Positions 1 through 5,062 of a DNA stretch of 5,392 nucleotides are shown here, one piece after another. The position numbers and the translations under genes are program-made. Location: positions 1-5,392 of the forward strand of contig JAIXZF010000008.1 in assembly GCA_027489835.1 (NCBI GenBank). Reading direction: 5' to 3'. Every line of letters starts with the position of its first letter. Position 1 is the first letter of the stretch. Source of the stretch: Hyphomicrobiales bacterium (GTDB taxonomy: Bacteria; Pseudomonadota; Alphaproteobacteria; Rhizobiales; Beijerinckiaceae). The notes beneath the pieces are model-generated. The model ran no database searches. It saw only the letters and a program-made list of their open reading frames with translations, and was not told the origin of the DNA.

Positions 1-779
1 AACTCGGCATCAGTCAGCACCGCAGCCGCGTCGGGGTGCACCTTTCGGCCCGCGAACTGCGCCCCGTCGGGCTGCCGGGCGGCGACACGATGCGTCTCGT
101 CCACAAGCGCGATGGGCCAGGTGGCCGGGCGGTCGATGCTCGCGAGCACCTCGTCCCACAAGCGCACCGTGTCGAGCGCCACGACCAGGACGGCGGCGAT
201 GTTGCCGTCGCGTCTCAGCGGCATCACGATCCCCAACAGCCAGCGCTGCGAGACGAGCCCATGGTACAGGACCGAATACTGCGTGCGCCCGGTCCGCACG
301 GCCTCCTCGATCTTCACGAGGTCCCGGGCCACAGGCAGGTCGCTGCCGAACGGAAGCTGTGTGTTGAAGAGCTGCCGGCCATCCGGCTCGGTCAGCGCCA
401 CCGTCACGCGCTGGGTCTGCGCCAGGACCGTGGCCTCCGCATAAAGGCCTGCCAGATCGCCCGATGCGAACTGACGCGAGAGCGCCAAGGTCGACATCGC
501 GCTTTCGAGGTTCCCGATGCGGAAATCCATGGCGGACGCTGCCGCCCTGGCGGCGAGGCGGCCCGCATTTTCGAGGGATTGCTGCTCTCCAAGAGCAAAG
601 CGAGCGGCAACGTAGCCGGCGAAGCCCCAGGCGGGCAGAACGGCCATCACGACGCACAGGATCAGCAGCGCGCCGCCGGTGATCCGCCACTCGGAGGCGC
701 GGGCCTGGGTGAACCGGTCACCGGTGGCCCCGGCTTCGTCCGCCAGCCCGCCGGCCCTGGAAGGAAAGCTGTCCGTCAT
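1..779 (-). CDS. Membrane-anchored sensor protein, probably sensor histidine kinase (N-terminal part, cut by window edge)
   Basis: The reading frame opens at the ATG at 779 and runs without a stop for 259 codons to the left edge, so the C-terminus is missing. After a polar N-terminus (residues 1-30) there is one clear membrane helix at about 35-58 (GGALLILCVVMAVLPAWGF). An extracytoplasmic region of more than 200 residues follows, beginning with a helix (about 60-100). It includes LTEPDGRQLFNTQLPFGSDLP at about 129-149 and ends in a second strand-rich part (WPIALVDETHRVAARQPDG). This arrangement is typical of the Cache-like sensor region of alphaproteobacterial histidine kinases, often of the HWE/HisKA_2 type, with a second helix and kinase expected beyond the window. 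A diguanylate cyclase or other output domain cannot be excluded because none is visible. An in-frame TAA lies upstream of the ATG with no better start between. The Shine-Dalgarno match (GCGGGATTC) is weak. No EcfG-type site precedes it, unlike the other genes here. Confidence 0.8.
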   Translation of the reverse strand, partial: MTDSFPSRAGGLADEAGATGDRFTQARASEWRITGGALLILCVVMAVLPAWGFAGYVAARFALGEQQSLENAGRLAARAAASAMDFRIGNLESAMSTLALSRQFASGDLAGLYAEATVLAQTQRVTVALTEPDGRQLFNTQLPFGSDLPVARDLVKIEEAVRTGRTQYSVLYHGLVSQRWLLGIVMPLRRDGNIAAVLVVALDTVRLWDEVLASIDRPATWPIALVDETHRVAARQPDGAQFAGRKVHPDAAAVLTDAE

Positions 780-851
780 GAATCCCGCAAGCTGGTGTCC
801 GCACCTTCGCCAACCGGCCGATCGGCGGGCATGGCGAGGAAGACTTTCTTA

Positions 852-880
852 CAGGCTTGCGACTATGCCCGTCCTGTCAA
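852..880 (-). promoter_or_regulatory. Weak candidate housekeeping promoter for the sensor gene
   Basis: On the minus strand TTGACA (880-875) is a perfect -35 hexamer for a sigma-70 type factor. The hexamer 17 bases further on is AGCCTG (857-852), a poor -10. Alphaproteobacterial housekeeping promoters often keep the -35 and vary the -10, so this is possible, and it would place a start about 65 bases before the ATG at 779. TTGACA also forms part of the small hairpin at 874-887, so the match may be incidental. Confidence 0.25.
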
Positions 881-921
881 AAGACAGCAACCCTCGCCTC
901 GTCGGAACGGGGCAAGGGTTG
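874..921 (-). terminator. Candidate terminator-like hairpin pair after the YqjE-like gene
   Basis: Read on the minus strand, CAACCCTTGCC (921-911) pairs with GGCGAGGGTTG (898-888), giving an 11-base-pair stem with one G-U pair and a 12-base loop. On the plus strand the same position is a C-A mismatch, so the fold favours minus-strand RNA, the direction of the operon that ends at 978. A second small hairpin follows at once, CTGTC-TTTT-GACAG (887-874). The four Ts sit in that second loop instead of forming a normal tail, so termination strength is uncertain. Confidence 0.45.
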
Positions 922-977
922 AGTTTACAGCGATAAACATGCCGGGAGGAACGACTTCGAGCCTAGCCGCCTATGCT

Positions 978-1391
978 TCAGCTGCGGGTCCCGAGATAGC
1001 GTCCGAGCGCCGCTCCCACCGCGACGACGCCGGCCACCGCGACCGTGCCGAGCTGCAGGCGCTTGCCGAACAGCCGGGCGGCCACGGGCGCCGCGACGAG
1101 CGCCGATGCGGTCAGGCTGGACCGCGCCGAGGGCTTCGGCTTCGCATTGCGGACCATCATGCCGATGAGCATGAGCAGGACAGCGATGGCGAGGAAGACC
1201 GCCGCGATGACGAGGCTCGCGGCGAGAGGGCTCATGCGGAGCGTGAGCCAGAAATGGGCTGCCTCGACGAGATAGACCAGCGCGAACAGGGCCGCCACCA
1301 CCGCGACGCCGTAATAGGCGAACGCCGCGACGTTGCGCTTGATGACGCTGGAGATCTCGGTCGTCGCGAGGAGAGACAGCCCTTTCCACAT
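978..1391 (-). CDS. YqjE / phage-holin family (DUF1469-like) small membrane protein
   Basis: A 137-residue integral membrane protein with hydrophobic segments at about 22-45 (AFAYYGVAVVAALFALVYLV), 57-80 (AASLVIAAVFLAIAVLLMLI) and a weaker one at 113-132 near the C-terminus. Two helices separated by a short loop (about 46-56, HFWLTLRMSPL) and a basic stretch after the second (RNAKPKPSAR) resemble the 'phage holin family' YqjE-like proteins of Proteobacteria, which are cellular and not lysis proteins. It begins 4 bases after the stop of the DUF883-type gene, with only a GGTGA element as ribosome site, so translational coupling is likely. The pairing mirrors the yqjD-yqjE arrangement of enterobacteria. 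The molecular function of YqjE is unknown. The third C-terminal hydrophobic stretch is not something I associate firmly with the family. Confidence 0.75.
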   Translation of the reverse strand: MWKGLSLLATTEISSVIKRNVAAFAYYGVAVVAALFALVYLVEAAHFWLTLRMSPLAASLVIAAVFLAIAVLLMLIGMMVRNAKPKPSARSSLTASALVAAPVAARLFGKRLQLGTVAVAGVVAVGAALGRYLGTRS

Positions 1392-1395
1392 GGCG

Positions 1396-1728
1396 TCACC
1401 GCGCGGTCATGAGGCCGACGAACACGCCCACGGCGGCAGCCACGCCCAGCGCGCGGAGCGGGTTGGTGCGGAGCTCCTCGCCCAGGAGACGCTGCAGCTC
1501 GGAGGCCTGATCCTTGGCCTTGTTGACCATCACGTCGGTGTCGACGCCGACGGTCTTCAGCTTGGACGACATGGTGTCCGCCATCTCGCTGGCATTGCGC
1601 GCCATCGTGCTGGCGGCGCTGCCGGCGTCGCGGGTCTCGTCGGCGCTGGAACGGAGGCTGTCGGCCGCGTCGTCCTGCATGGAGGCCATGGTCTCGGACG
1701 GGGTCTTCTTGTTGTAATTCTGGGTCAT
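1396..1728 (-). CDS. DUF883 / ElaB-YqjD-like tail-anchored stress protein
   Basis: A 110-residue protein. Residues 1-85 are polar, rich in Ala, Ser, Asp, Met and Lys, with the spacing expected of a long amphipathic helix or coiled coil (for example NASEMADTMSSKLKTV). The C-terminus ELRTNPLRALGVAAAVGVFV followed by GLMTAR is one Gly-rich membrane helix with an arginine at the end, the hallmark of the DUF883/ElaB/YqjD family. In Escherichia coli YqjD and ElaB are inner-membrane proteins, RpoS-dependent, that associate with ribosomes in stationary phase. A similar stress role here is inference. The usual aromatic residue after the 'NP' motif is replaced by Leu. I chose the ATG at 1728 over the in-frame GTG at 1740 because GGAG lies 6 bases before the ATG and the GTG overlaps that site. 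It is the first gene of an operon with the YqjE-like gene and has its own EcfG-type promoter. Confidence 0.8.
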   Translation of the reverse strand: MTQNYNKKTPSETMASMQDDAADSLRSSADETRDAGSAASTMARNASEMADTMSSKLKTVGVDTDVMVNKAKDQASELQRLLGEELRTNPLRALGVAAAVGVFVGLMTAR

Positions 1729-1734
1729 CTTCGT

Positions 1735-1738
1735 CTCC
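1735..1738 (-). promoter_or_regulatory. Ribosome binding site deciding the DUF883 gene start
   Basis: GGAG on the minus strand, 6 bases before the ATG at 1728. It overlaps the alternative GTG codon at 1740-1738, which therefore is unlikely to be the start. Confidence 0.75.
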
Positions 1739-1789
1739 ACATCTGGAAGGGAAATCTCGCGGGTCAGCCGCCATAGGTCTCCGGCAAGG

Positions 1790-1814
1790 AACGTGCGCGC
1801 CGCCGCATTGTTCC
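1790..1814 (-). promoter_or_regulatory. EcfG-type general stress promoter for the DUF883-YqjE operon
   Basis: Read on the minus strand, GGAAC (1814-1810), a 16-base spacer and CGTT (1793-1790) match the EcfG consensus exactly. The -10 element is 61 bases before the ATG at 1728. The -35 element begins 12 bases after the stop of the upstream AI-2E gene, and no terminator is visible between them, so read-through from that gene probably adds to this internal start. Confidence 0.8.
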
Positions 1815-1826
1815 GGTTCGCGCGGC

Positions 1827-3128
1827 TCAGGCGGCGCTTGCCGGCTGGGGTTCGAGGGCGGGCCTACGCCGGTCGCGGGCAGGTTCGTCGCCCGGCTCTG
1901 GGTCGGCGATGGACGGGGCCGAGCCCATGGGTCCGGCCTCCGCCACAGCCTCGATGGCGTTGGCCTCGGCCTCCTCGATGCGTCGCGCTTCCGTGGCCTT
2001 CGGCGTCGCGGCGACGGCGGCCGTCTCCTCCTCGAGCTCGCGGTAATGGCGGACGGCCTCGAAGCTGAGCGACGCGATGAGCAGGATCGGCGTCGAGAGA
2101 ACCGCGCCGACCGGCCCCCAGAGCCAGAGCCAGAAGACGAAGGAGATGAAGACCAGGAACGGGCTGACGGTGAGTCGCCTGCCCACCATCAGCGGCGTGA
2201 TGATGTTGCCCTCGATCAGGTGGATGACGAAGTAGGCCAGAGCGGGCCAAGCCGCGGTCCAGCGCGCGCCATCGTCGAGCAGCGAGGCGCCGAGCAGAAG
2301 CGCGGTCATGATCGCGGGGCCGACGAAGGCGATGTAGTTGAGGATGAAGGCGACGAGCCCCCAGAACAGCGGGAAGGGCAGGCCGGCGAGCCAGGCGATG
2401 CCGGTCGCCACCAGCCCGACTGCCAGGTTGATCACCGTCACCACCCCGAAATAGCTGGCGATGCGGTTCTCGATGCCGCCGAGGAAGGCGCCCGCCGAAC
2501 GGCGCGCCGAGGAGCCGAGGCAGAGCCTGAGCGCCCGGGCCTTCAGGTGCCGCCGGGTCGCGAGGTAGAAATAGATGGTGGCGATGAAGATTAGCGCGCT
2601 GCCGGCGGCCGCGGACGAGGTGATGGCGATGCTCACCAACGGGCTCGGCTCCTCGACCGCCACCTTGGGCGCCGCCGTGGTCGTGGTGAGCCCGCCTGCG
2701 AGCCCCTCGAACCGCTTGGCCAGGTCGGCGATGTCCGCCACCCGGCCCTTCAGCGTGGCGATGATGCCGGGCAGCCGGTCGCTCCAGAGCGCGAAGGGCG
2801 CGGCGAAGATGCCGATCACCAGCGTCATCAGGGCGACGCCGGCCAGCACGACGAGGGCGGCCGACAGGGTGTGCGGCATGCCCAGCCGCACCATGCGGTC
2901 GACCACCGGTCCGAGCACGAGCCCGAAGACCACGCCGGCCGTCACCGGCAGGGCCACGGATCGTGCCAGCGACAGCGAGGCCGTGAACAGGATCAGGAAG
3001 ATGCCGACCAGCGCATAGCGCAGGATGAGGTCATGGGCCGCGGTCGTGCTGACGACCTCGTCCTCCTGCTCCTCCTCCATGAGCGCCGCACGCCTCTTCC
3101 AGACTTCGCGCAGGGACGTCGGTATCAT
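1827..3128 (-). CDS. AI-2E family (PerM/TqsA/UPF0118-like) membrane transport protein
   Basis: A 433-residue polytopic inner-membrane protein. Hydrophobic segments lie at about 37-56, 58-75, 88-112, 165-190, 227-250, 255-282, 294-310 and 322-355. The long soluble stretch between the third and fourth (about 113-164) and the C-terminal block EGNIITPLMVGRRLTVSPFL (306-325), followed by FWLWLWGPVGAVLSTPILL, are family signatures, as is the NYIAFVGPAI motif at 264-273. The family includes E. coli TqsA, linked to autoinducer-2 export, and members reported as Na+(Li+)/H+ antiporters, so the substrate cannot be inferred. Unusual points are a very acidic N-terminus (EEEQEDEVV at 18-26) and a C-terminal tail of about 70 residues (361-433), Ala/Glu/Pro-rich, probably disordered. 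The frame is open 48 codons further upstream, but I chose the ATG at 3128 because AGGGGA lies 6 bases before it and the longer form would start inside the promoter. Confidence 0.88.
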   Translation of the reverse strand: MIPTSLREVWKRRAALMEEEQEDEVVSTTAAHDLILRYALVGIFLILFTASLSLARSVALPVTAGVVFGLVLGPVVDRMVRLGMPHTLSAALVVLAGVALMTLVIGIFAAPFALWSDRLPGIIATLKGRVADIADLAKRFEGLAGGLTTTTAAPKVAVEEPSPLVSIAITSSAAAGSALIFIATIYFYLATRRHLKARALRLCLGSSARRSAGAFLGGIENRIASYFGVVTVINLAVGLVATGIAWLAGLPFPLFWGLVAFILNYIAFVGPAIMTALLLGASLLDDGARWTAAWPALAYFVIHLIEGNIITPLMVGRRLTVSPFLVFISFVFWLWLWGPVGAVLSTPILLIASLSFEAVRHYRELEEETAAVAATPKATEARRIEEAEANAIEAVAEAGPMGSAPSIADPEPGDEPARDRRRPALEPQPASAA

Positions 3129-3134
3129 GTCGGT

Positions 3135-3140
3135 TCCCCT
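3135..3140 (-). promoter_or_regulatory. Ribosome binding site deciding the AI-2E gene start
   Basis: AGGGGA on the minus strand, 6 bases before the ATG at 3128. Homology to the family also begins after this ATG, while the upstream in-frame extension is Arg-rich and unlike the family. Confidence 0.75.
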
Positions 3141-3239
3141 TGACCCTGCCGGATGCTGCGCCGGTCCTCGCCCTAGCCGCCGGCCAGGAAGCCGCAAGTC
3201 CCGGGCGAAAATGTCCGAGCGAAAGGCGCGGATGCATCG

Positions 3240-3251
3240 CGGGTCGACCCG
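3240..3251. repeat. 12-base perfect palindrome at the predicted 5' end of the AI-2E transcript
   Basis: CGGGTCGACCCG is a perfect palindrome. It lies about 9 bases after the -10 element of the minus-strand EcfG site, so it would fall within the first bases of the mRNA. It could be a regulator site, a 5' RNA structure, or chance in GC-rich DNA. Confidence 0.4.
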
Positions 3252-3259
3252 TGACCTGC

Positions 3260-3284
3260 AACGCCGTGTCATGGGCCTTGTTCC
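3260..3284 (-). promoter_or_regulatory. EcfG-type general stress promoter for the AI-2E gene
   Basis: On the minus strand GGAAC (3284-3280), a 16-base spacer and CGTT (3263-3260) match the EcfG consensus exactly. The -10 element is 131 bases from the ATG at 3128, giving the longest leader in the window (about 125 bases). It sits back to back with the plus-strand site at 3331-3356, with 46 bases between the two -35 elements. Confidence 0.72.
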
Positions 3285-3330
3285 GGAGCCGGCCCCGGGC
3301 CCCGCGATCGCCAGGGGATCGAACCTGTCC

Positions 3331-3356
3331 GGAACATCGCGGCGCGCCGTGACGTT
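3331..3356 (+). promoter_or_regulatory. EcfG-type general stress promoter for the BrkB-family gene
   Basis: GGAAC (3331-3335), a 17-base spacer and CGTT (3353-3356) match the EcfG consensus. The site is 58 bases before the ATG at 3415. It is the plus-strand partner of the divergent pair in the 3129-3414 intergenic region, which otherwise shows no gene. Confidence 0.78.
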
Positions 3357-3414
3357 CCTGCCCTGTGGCGCGGGCGCATGGCCCGGGCGCCCGAGGCTGC
3401 GGCAGGAACGATCG

Positions 3415-4467
3415 ATGGCGAAACTGCGGGTGATTGCGATGCTGGCATCGATCAGCGTTGCGGCGGGCTATGGCCTCGAGCGGTTCCGCCGCTCCGCGAC
3501 GACGACCTTCGACGCCTCACTGCGGGGCCGCCACGCCAGCACGCCGGTCGAGATGACATGGCTTGGCATGAAGGACGTCCTGCTGCGCACCTATGCCGAG
3601 GCCAATGACGACCGGCTGCTGGCCGTCGCGGCGTCGGTCGCGTTCTACGCCCTGCTCGCGCTCGTGCCGGCACTGTCGGTGCTCATCTCGATCTACGGGC
3701 TCTTCACCGACGCCAACTCGGTTTCGATGCAGATGGCTCCGCTGACCGGCATCCTGCCGGGCGCCGCGGCCGAGTTGATCGAGGAGCAGGCCAAGCGGCT
3801 CGCGGCGCAGTCCACCGGCAAGCTGTCTCTGAACCTGATCTTCGGCCTCGCCGTCGCGGGCTGGAGCGCCAATGCCGCCATCAAGGCGATGTTCGACGGC
3901 CTCAACGTCATCTACGGCGAAACCGAGAAGCGCTCGCTGATCTACTTCAACTTCGTTTCGCTGATGACGACCTTCGGCGCCGTGGTCCTGCTGATCGCGG
4001 CCCTGTTCCTCATCGCGATCCTGCCGGCGATCCTGGAGGCCGCCCCGTTCGGCCGCGCGCTGGAGGCGACGCTCGCCACGCTGCGCTGGCCGCTGTTCTA
4101 CGCGGTCGCCGTCATGGGCATCGCGGTCCTCTACTGGATCGGGCCTAGCCGGCGCGCCGCGCGCTTCGAATGGGTGCTGCCCGGCGCGCTGATCGCGGCG
4201 CTGCTCTGGGCCGCGGTCTCGGGCCTGTTCTCCTGGTATGTCTCGACGCTGGGCGACTACACCGCCACCTATGGCTCGCTCGCCACCGTCATCGTCTTCA
4301 TGACCTGGCTCTGGCTTTCGGCCTCGGTCATCCTTCTCGGCGCCGAGTTCAACGCCGAGCTCGAGCACCAGACGGCCCACGACACGACGCAGGGGCCGGA
4401 AAAGCCCATGGGCATGCGCGGCGCGGTGGTGGCCGACGCGATCGGCCCGGCCGTGGCGGAGCGCTGA
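3415..4467 (+). CDS. YihY/virulence factor BrkB family membrane protein
   Basis: A 350-residue inner-membrane protein. The BrkB-family core starts near residue 48. Signatures seen are AASVAFYALLALVPALSVL (72-90), WSANAAIKAMFDGLNVIYGE (150-169), and the C-terminal block from 254 to 318 with LPGALIAALLWAAVSGLFSW, YTATYGSLATVIVFMTWLWL and LLGAEFNAELEHQT. Hydrophobic segments are at about 72-97, 141-160, 181-207, 224-242, 255-275 and 287-309, giving the usual six helices. An extra hydrophobic stretch at 5-20 precedes the core, possibly a seventh helix or an uncleaved signal. The family is named after Bordetella BrkB (serum resistance). The old assignment of E. coli YihY as RNase BN is wrong, and its biochemical role is unsettled. 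The start at 3415 is chosen for AGGA 7 bases upstream; the frame is open back to 3025, but those codons overlap the AI-2E gene and its promoter. The GlsB-family gene follows after 85 bases with no terminator. Confidence 0.9.
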   Translation: MAKLRVIAMLASISVAAGYGLERFRRSATTTFDASLRGRHASTPVEMTWLGMKDVLLRTYAEANDDRLLAVAASVAFYALLALVPALSVLISIYGLFTDANSVSMQMAPLTGILPGAAAELIEEQAKRLAAQSTGKLSLNLIFGLAVAGWSANAAIKAMFDGLNVIYGETEKRSLIYFNFVSLMTTFGAVVLLIAALFLIAILPAILEAAPFGRALEATLATLRWPLFYAVAVMGIAVLYWIGPSRRAARFEWVLPGALIAALLWAAVSGLFSWYVSTLGDYTATYGSLATVIVFMTWLWLSASVILLGAEFNAELEHQTAHDTTQGPEKPMGMRGAVVADAIGPAVAER

Positions 4468-4495
4468 GCCGGCCCCTCCGGAGCCCGGTGCAAGC

Positions 4496-4520
4496 GGAAC
4501 CAAGCGGAGCGGGTCGCGTT
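4496..4520 (+). promoter_or_regulatory. EcfG-type general stress promoter for the GlsB-family gene
   Basis: GGAAC (4496-4500), a 16-base spacer and CGTT (4517-4520) match the EcfG consensus exactly. It is 32 bases before the ATG at 4553, predicting a short leader of about 25 bases. The -35 element begins 28 bases after the BrkB stop. Confidence 0.82.
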
Positions 4521-4532
4521 GAACCTTCAACG
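4517..4532. repeat. Inverted repeat over the -10 element of the GlsB promoter
   Basis: CGTTGAA-CC-TTCAACG has two perfect 7-base arms with a 2-base centre. It covers the predicted -10 element and the likely transcription start, where a repressor could block access. Chance is not excluded. Confidence 0.4.
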
Positions 4533-4541
4533 TGGCAACTC

Positions 4542-4546
4542 AGGAG
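4542..4546 (+). promoter_or_regulatory. Ribosome binding site deciding the GlsB-family gene start
   Basis: AGGAG 6 bases before the ATG at 4553. The alternative in-frame GTG at 4532 lies upstream of this site and has no comparable element. Confidence 0.8.
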
Positions 4547-4552
4547 AATAAC

Positions 4553-4810
4553 ATGCCCATCGAGTCATTACTCGTCTGGCTGGTGATCGGCGCCGTGGCA
4601 GGCTGGCTCGCCGGCCTCATCATGAAGGGCGACGGCTACGGCCTCGTCGGCAACATCATCATCGGCATCATCGGTTCGGTCATTGGCGGCTGGCTCTTCG
4701 GCGCTCTCTTCGTCGGAGGCCCGAGCGGGATCGTCGGCGCGATCATCGGTGCCACCATCGGCGCGGTGATCCTCATCTTCATCCTCAGGCTGGTGCGTCG
4801 CGCCACCTGA
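4553..4810 (+). CDS. GlsB/YeaQ/YmgE family stress response membrane protein
   Basis: An 85-residue, very Gly- and Ile-rich protein with three membrane helices at about 5-25 (SLLVWLVIGAVAGWLAGLIM), 31-53 (LVGNIIIGIIGSVIGGWLFG) and 58-80 (SGIVGAIIGATIGAVILIFI). The pattern of an LVIGAVAGWLAG first helix, a short K-G-D-G-Y-G loop, a GNIIIGIIGSVIGG second helix and a Gly-rich third helix ending in a basic tail (RLVRRAT) is diagnostic of the transglycosylase-associated (Transgly_assoc) family. Length equals that of typical members (about 80-90 residues). Despite the family name no enzyme activity is known; members are recurrently stress-induced in several phyla. An exact EcfG site in front and a strong terminator after it suggest it can be made as a short monocistronic message, in addition to read-through from the BrkB gene. 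Confidence 0.92.
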   Translation: MPIESLLVWLVIGAVAGWLAGLIMKGDGYGLVGNIIIGIIGSVIGGWLFGALFVGGPSGIVGAIIGATIGAVILIFILRLVRRAT

Positions 4811-4890
4811 CGCGAGGTTCGCGGCCGGCGGGCTTCGACCCTGCCGCCCGCCTCCCGGATCGCCCGAGGCGGTCCGGCCTCGAAACGAAC

Positions 4891-4925
4891 AGGGCGGCCA
4901 GGCGAGAGCCCGGCCGCCCTTTCTT
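4891..4925 (+). terminator. Rho-independent terminator after the GlsB-family gene
   Basis: AGGGCGGCC (4891-4899) pairs perfectly with GGCCGCCCT (4912-4920). After one A-C mismatch the stem continues as GGC/GCC closed by a GAGA tetraloop (4904-4907). TTCTT follows directly. The T-rich side is on the plus strand only, giving the direction. The 80 bases before it contain two further GC-rich inverted repeats (arms 4827-4833/4846-4852 and 4865-4870/4877-4882) without T tracts. Confidence 0.85.
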
Positions 4926-4988
4926 GTGGCCGGCAAACAAAACTCGTTCCGAATCAAGGACATGGCGCCCTCTTGCCTGGCCGCTTCC

Positions 4989-5013
4989 GGAACCGATCCG
5001 CCCAGCCCGCGTT
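4989..5013 (+). promoter_or_regulatory. EcfG-type general stress promoter for the PepSY-like gene
   Basis: GGAAC (4989-4993), a 16-base spacer and CGTT (5010-5013) match the EcfG consensus exactly, 49 bases before the ATG at 5063 and 64 bases after the terminator of the preceding unit. It therefore probably starts a separate transcription unit. Confidence 0.82.
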
Positions 5014-5062
5014 GCTTCCATCTGAAGAAAGGCGACCCGTCCTTTCCATTGGAGACTCGCAC

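Noticed and set aside
904..952. GGAAC sequences at 904-908 and 948-952 (+) as further EcfG -35 elements
   Set aside because: No CGTT follows at 16 or 17 bases, and no plus-strand gene lies downstream.
978..1391. Prophage or lysis module suggested by the 'phage holin' family name
   Set aside because: No endolysin, phage structural gene, integrase or attachment site is visible, and pairing with a DUF883 protein is the usual chromosomal YqjD-YqjE arrangement.
36..1412. Long plus-strand open frame of 458 codons
   Set aside because: It runs antisense through the sensor and YqjE-like genes, has an Arg/Gly/His-rich composition typical of a GC-rich shadow frame, no family resemblance and no ribosome site.
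1788..1812. Plus-strand EcfG-like site (GGAAC-N16-TGTT) inside the DUF883 promoter
   Set aside because: It deviates at the first -10 base and points antisense into the AI-2E gene. It arises because GGAAC and CGTTCC are partly complementary, as also seen at the BrkB promoter.
3129..3272. 48-residue N-terminal extension of the AI-2E protein
   Set aside because: It is Arg-rich, unlike the family, and would begin between the -10 and -35 elements of the promoter. The ATG at 3128 has a good ribosome site.
3517..4530. Minus-strand open frame of 337 codons opposite the BrkB gene
   Set aside because: Its composition (Arg, Gly, Asp, Gln, Glu) is that of an antisense frame of a membrane protein gene, and the plus-strand product matches a known family over its whole length.
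4973..5062. 30-residue N-terminal extension of the PepSY-like protein
   Set aside because: It would bury the signal peptide and cover the promoter, and there is a good ribosome site at 5051-5054 for the ATG at 5063.
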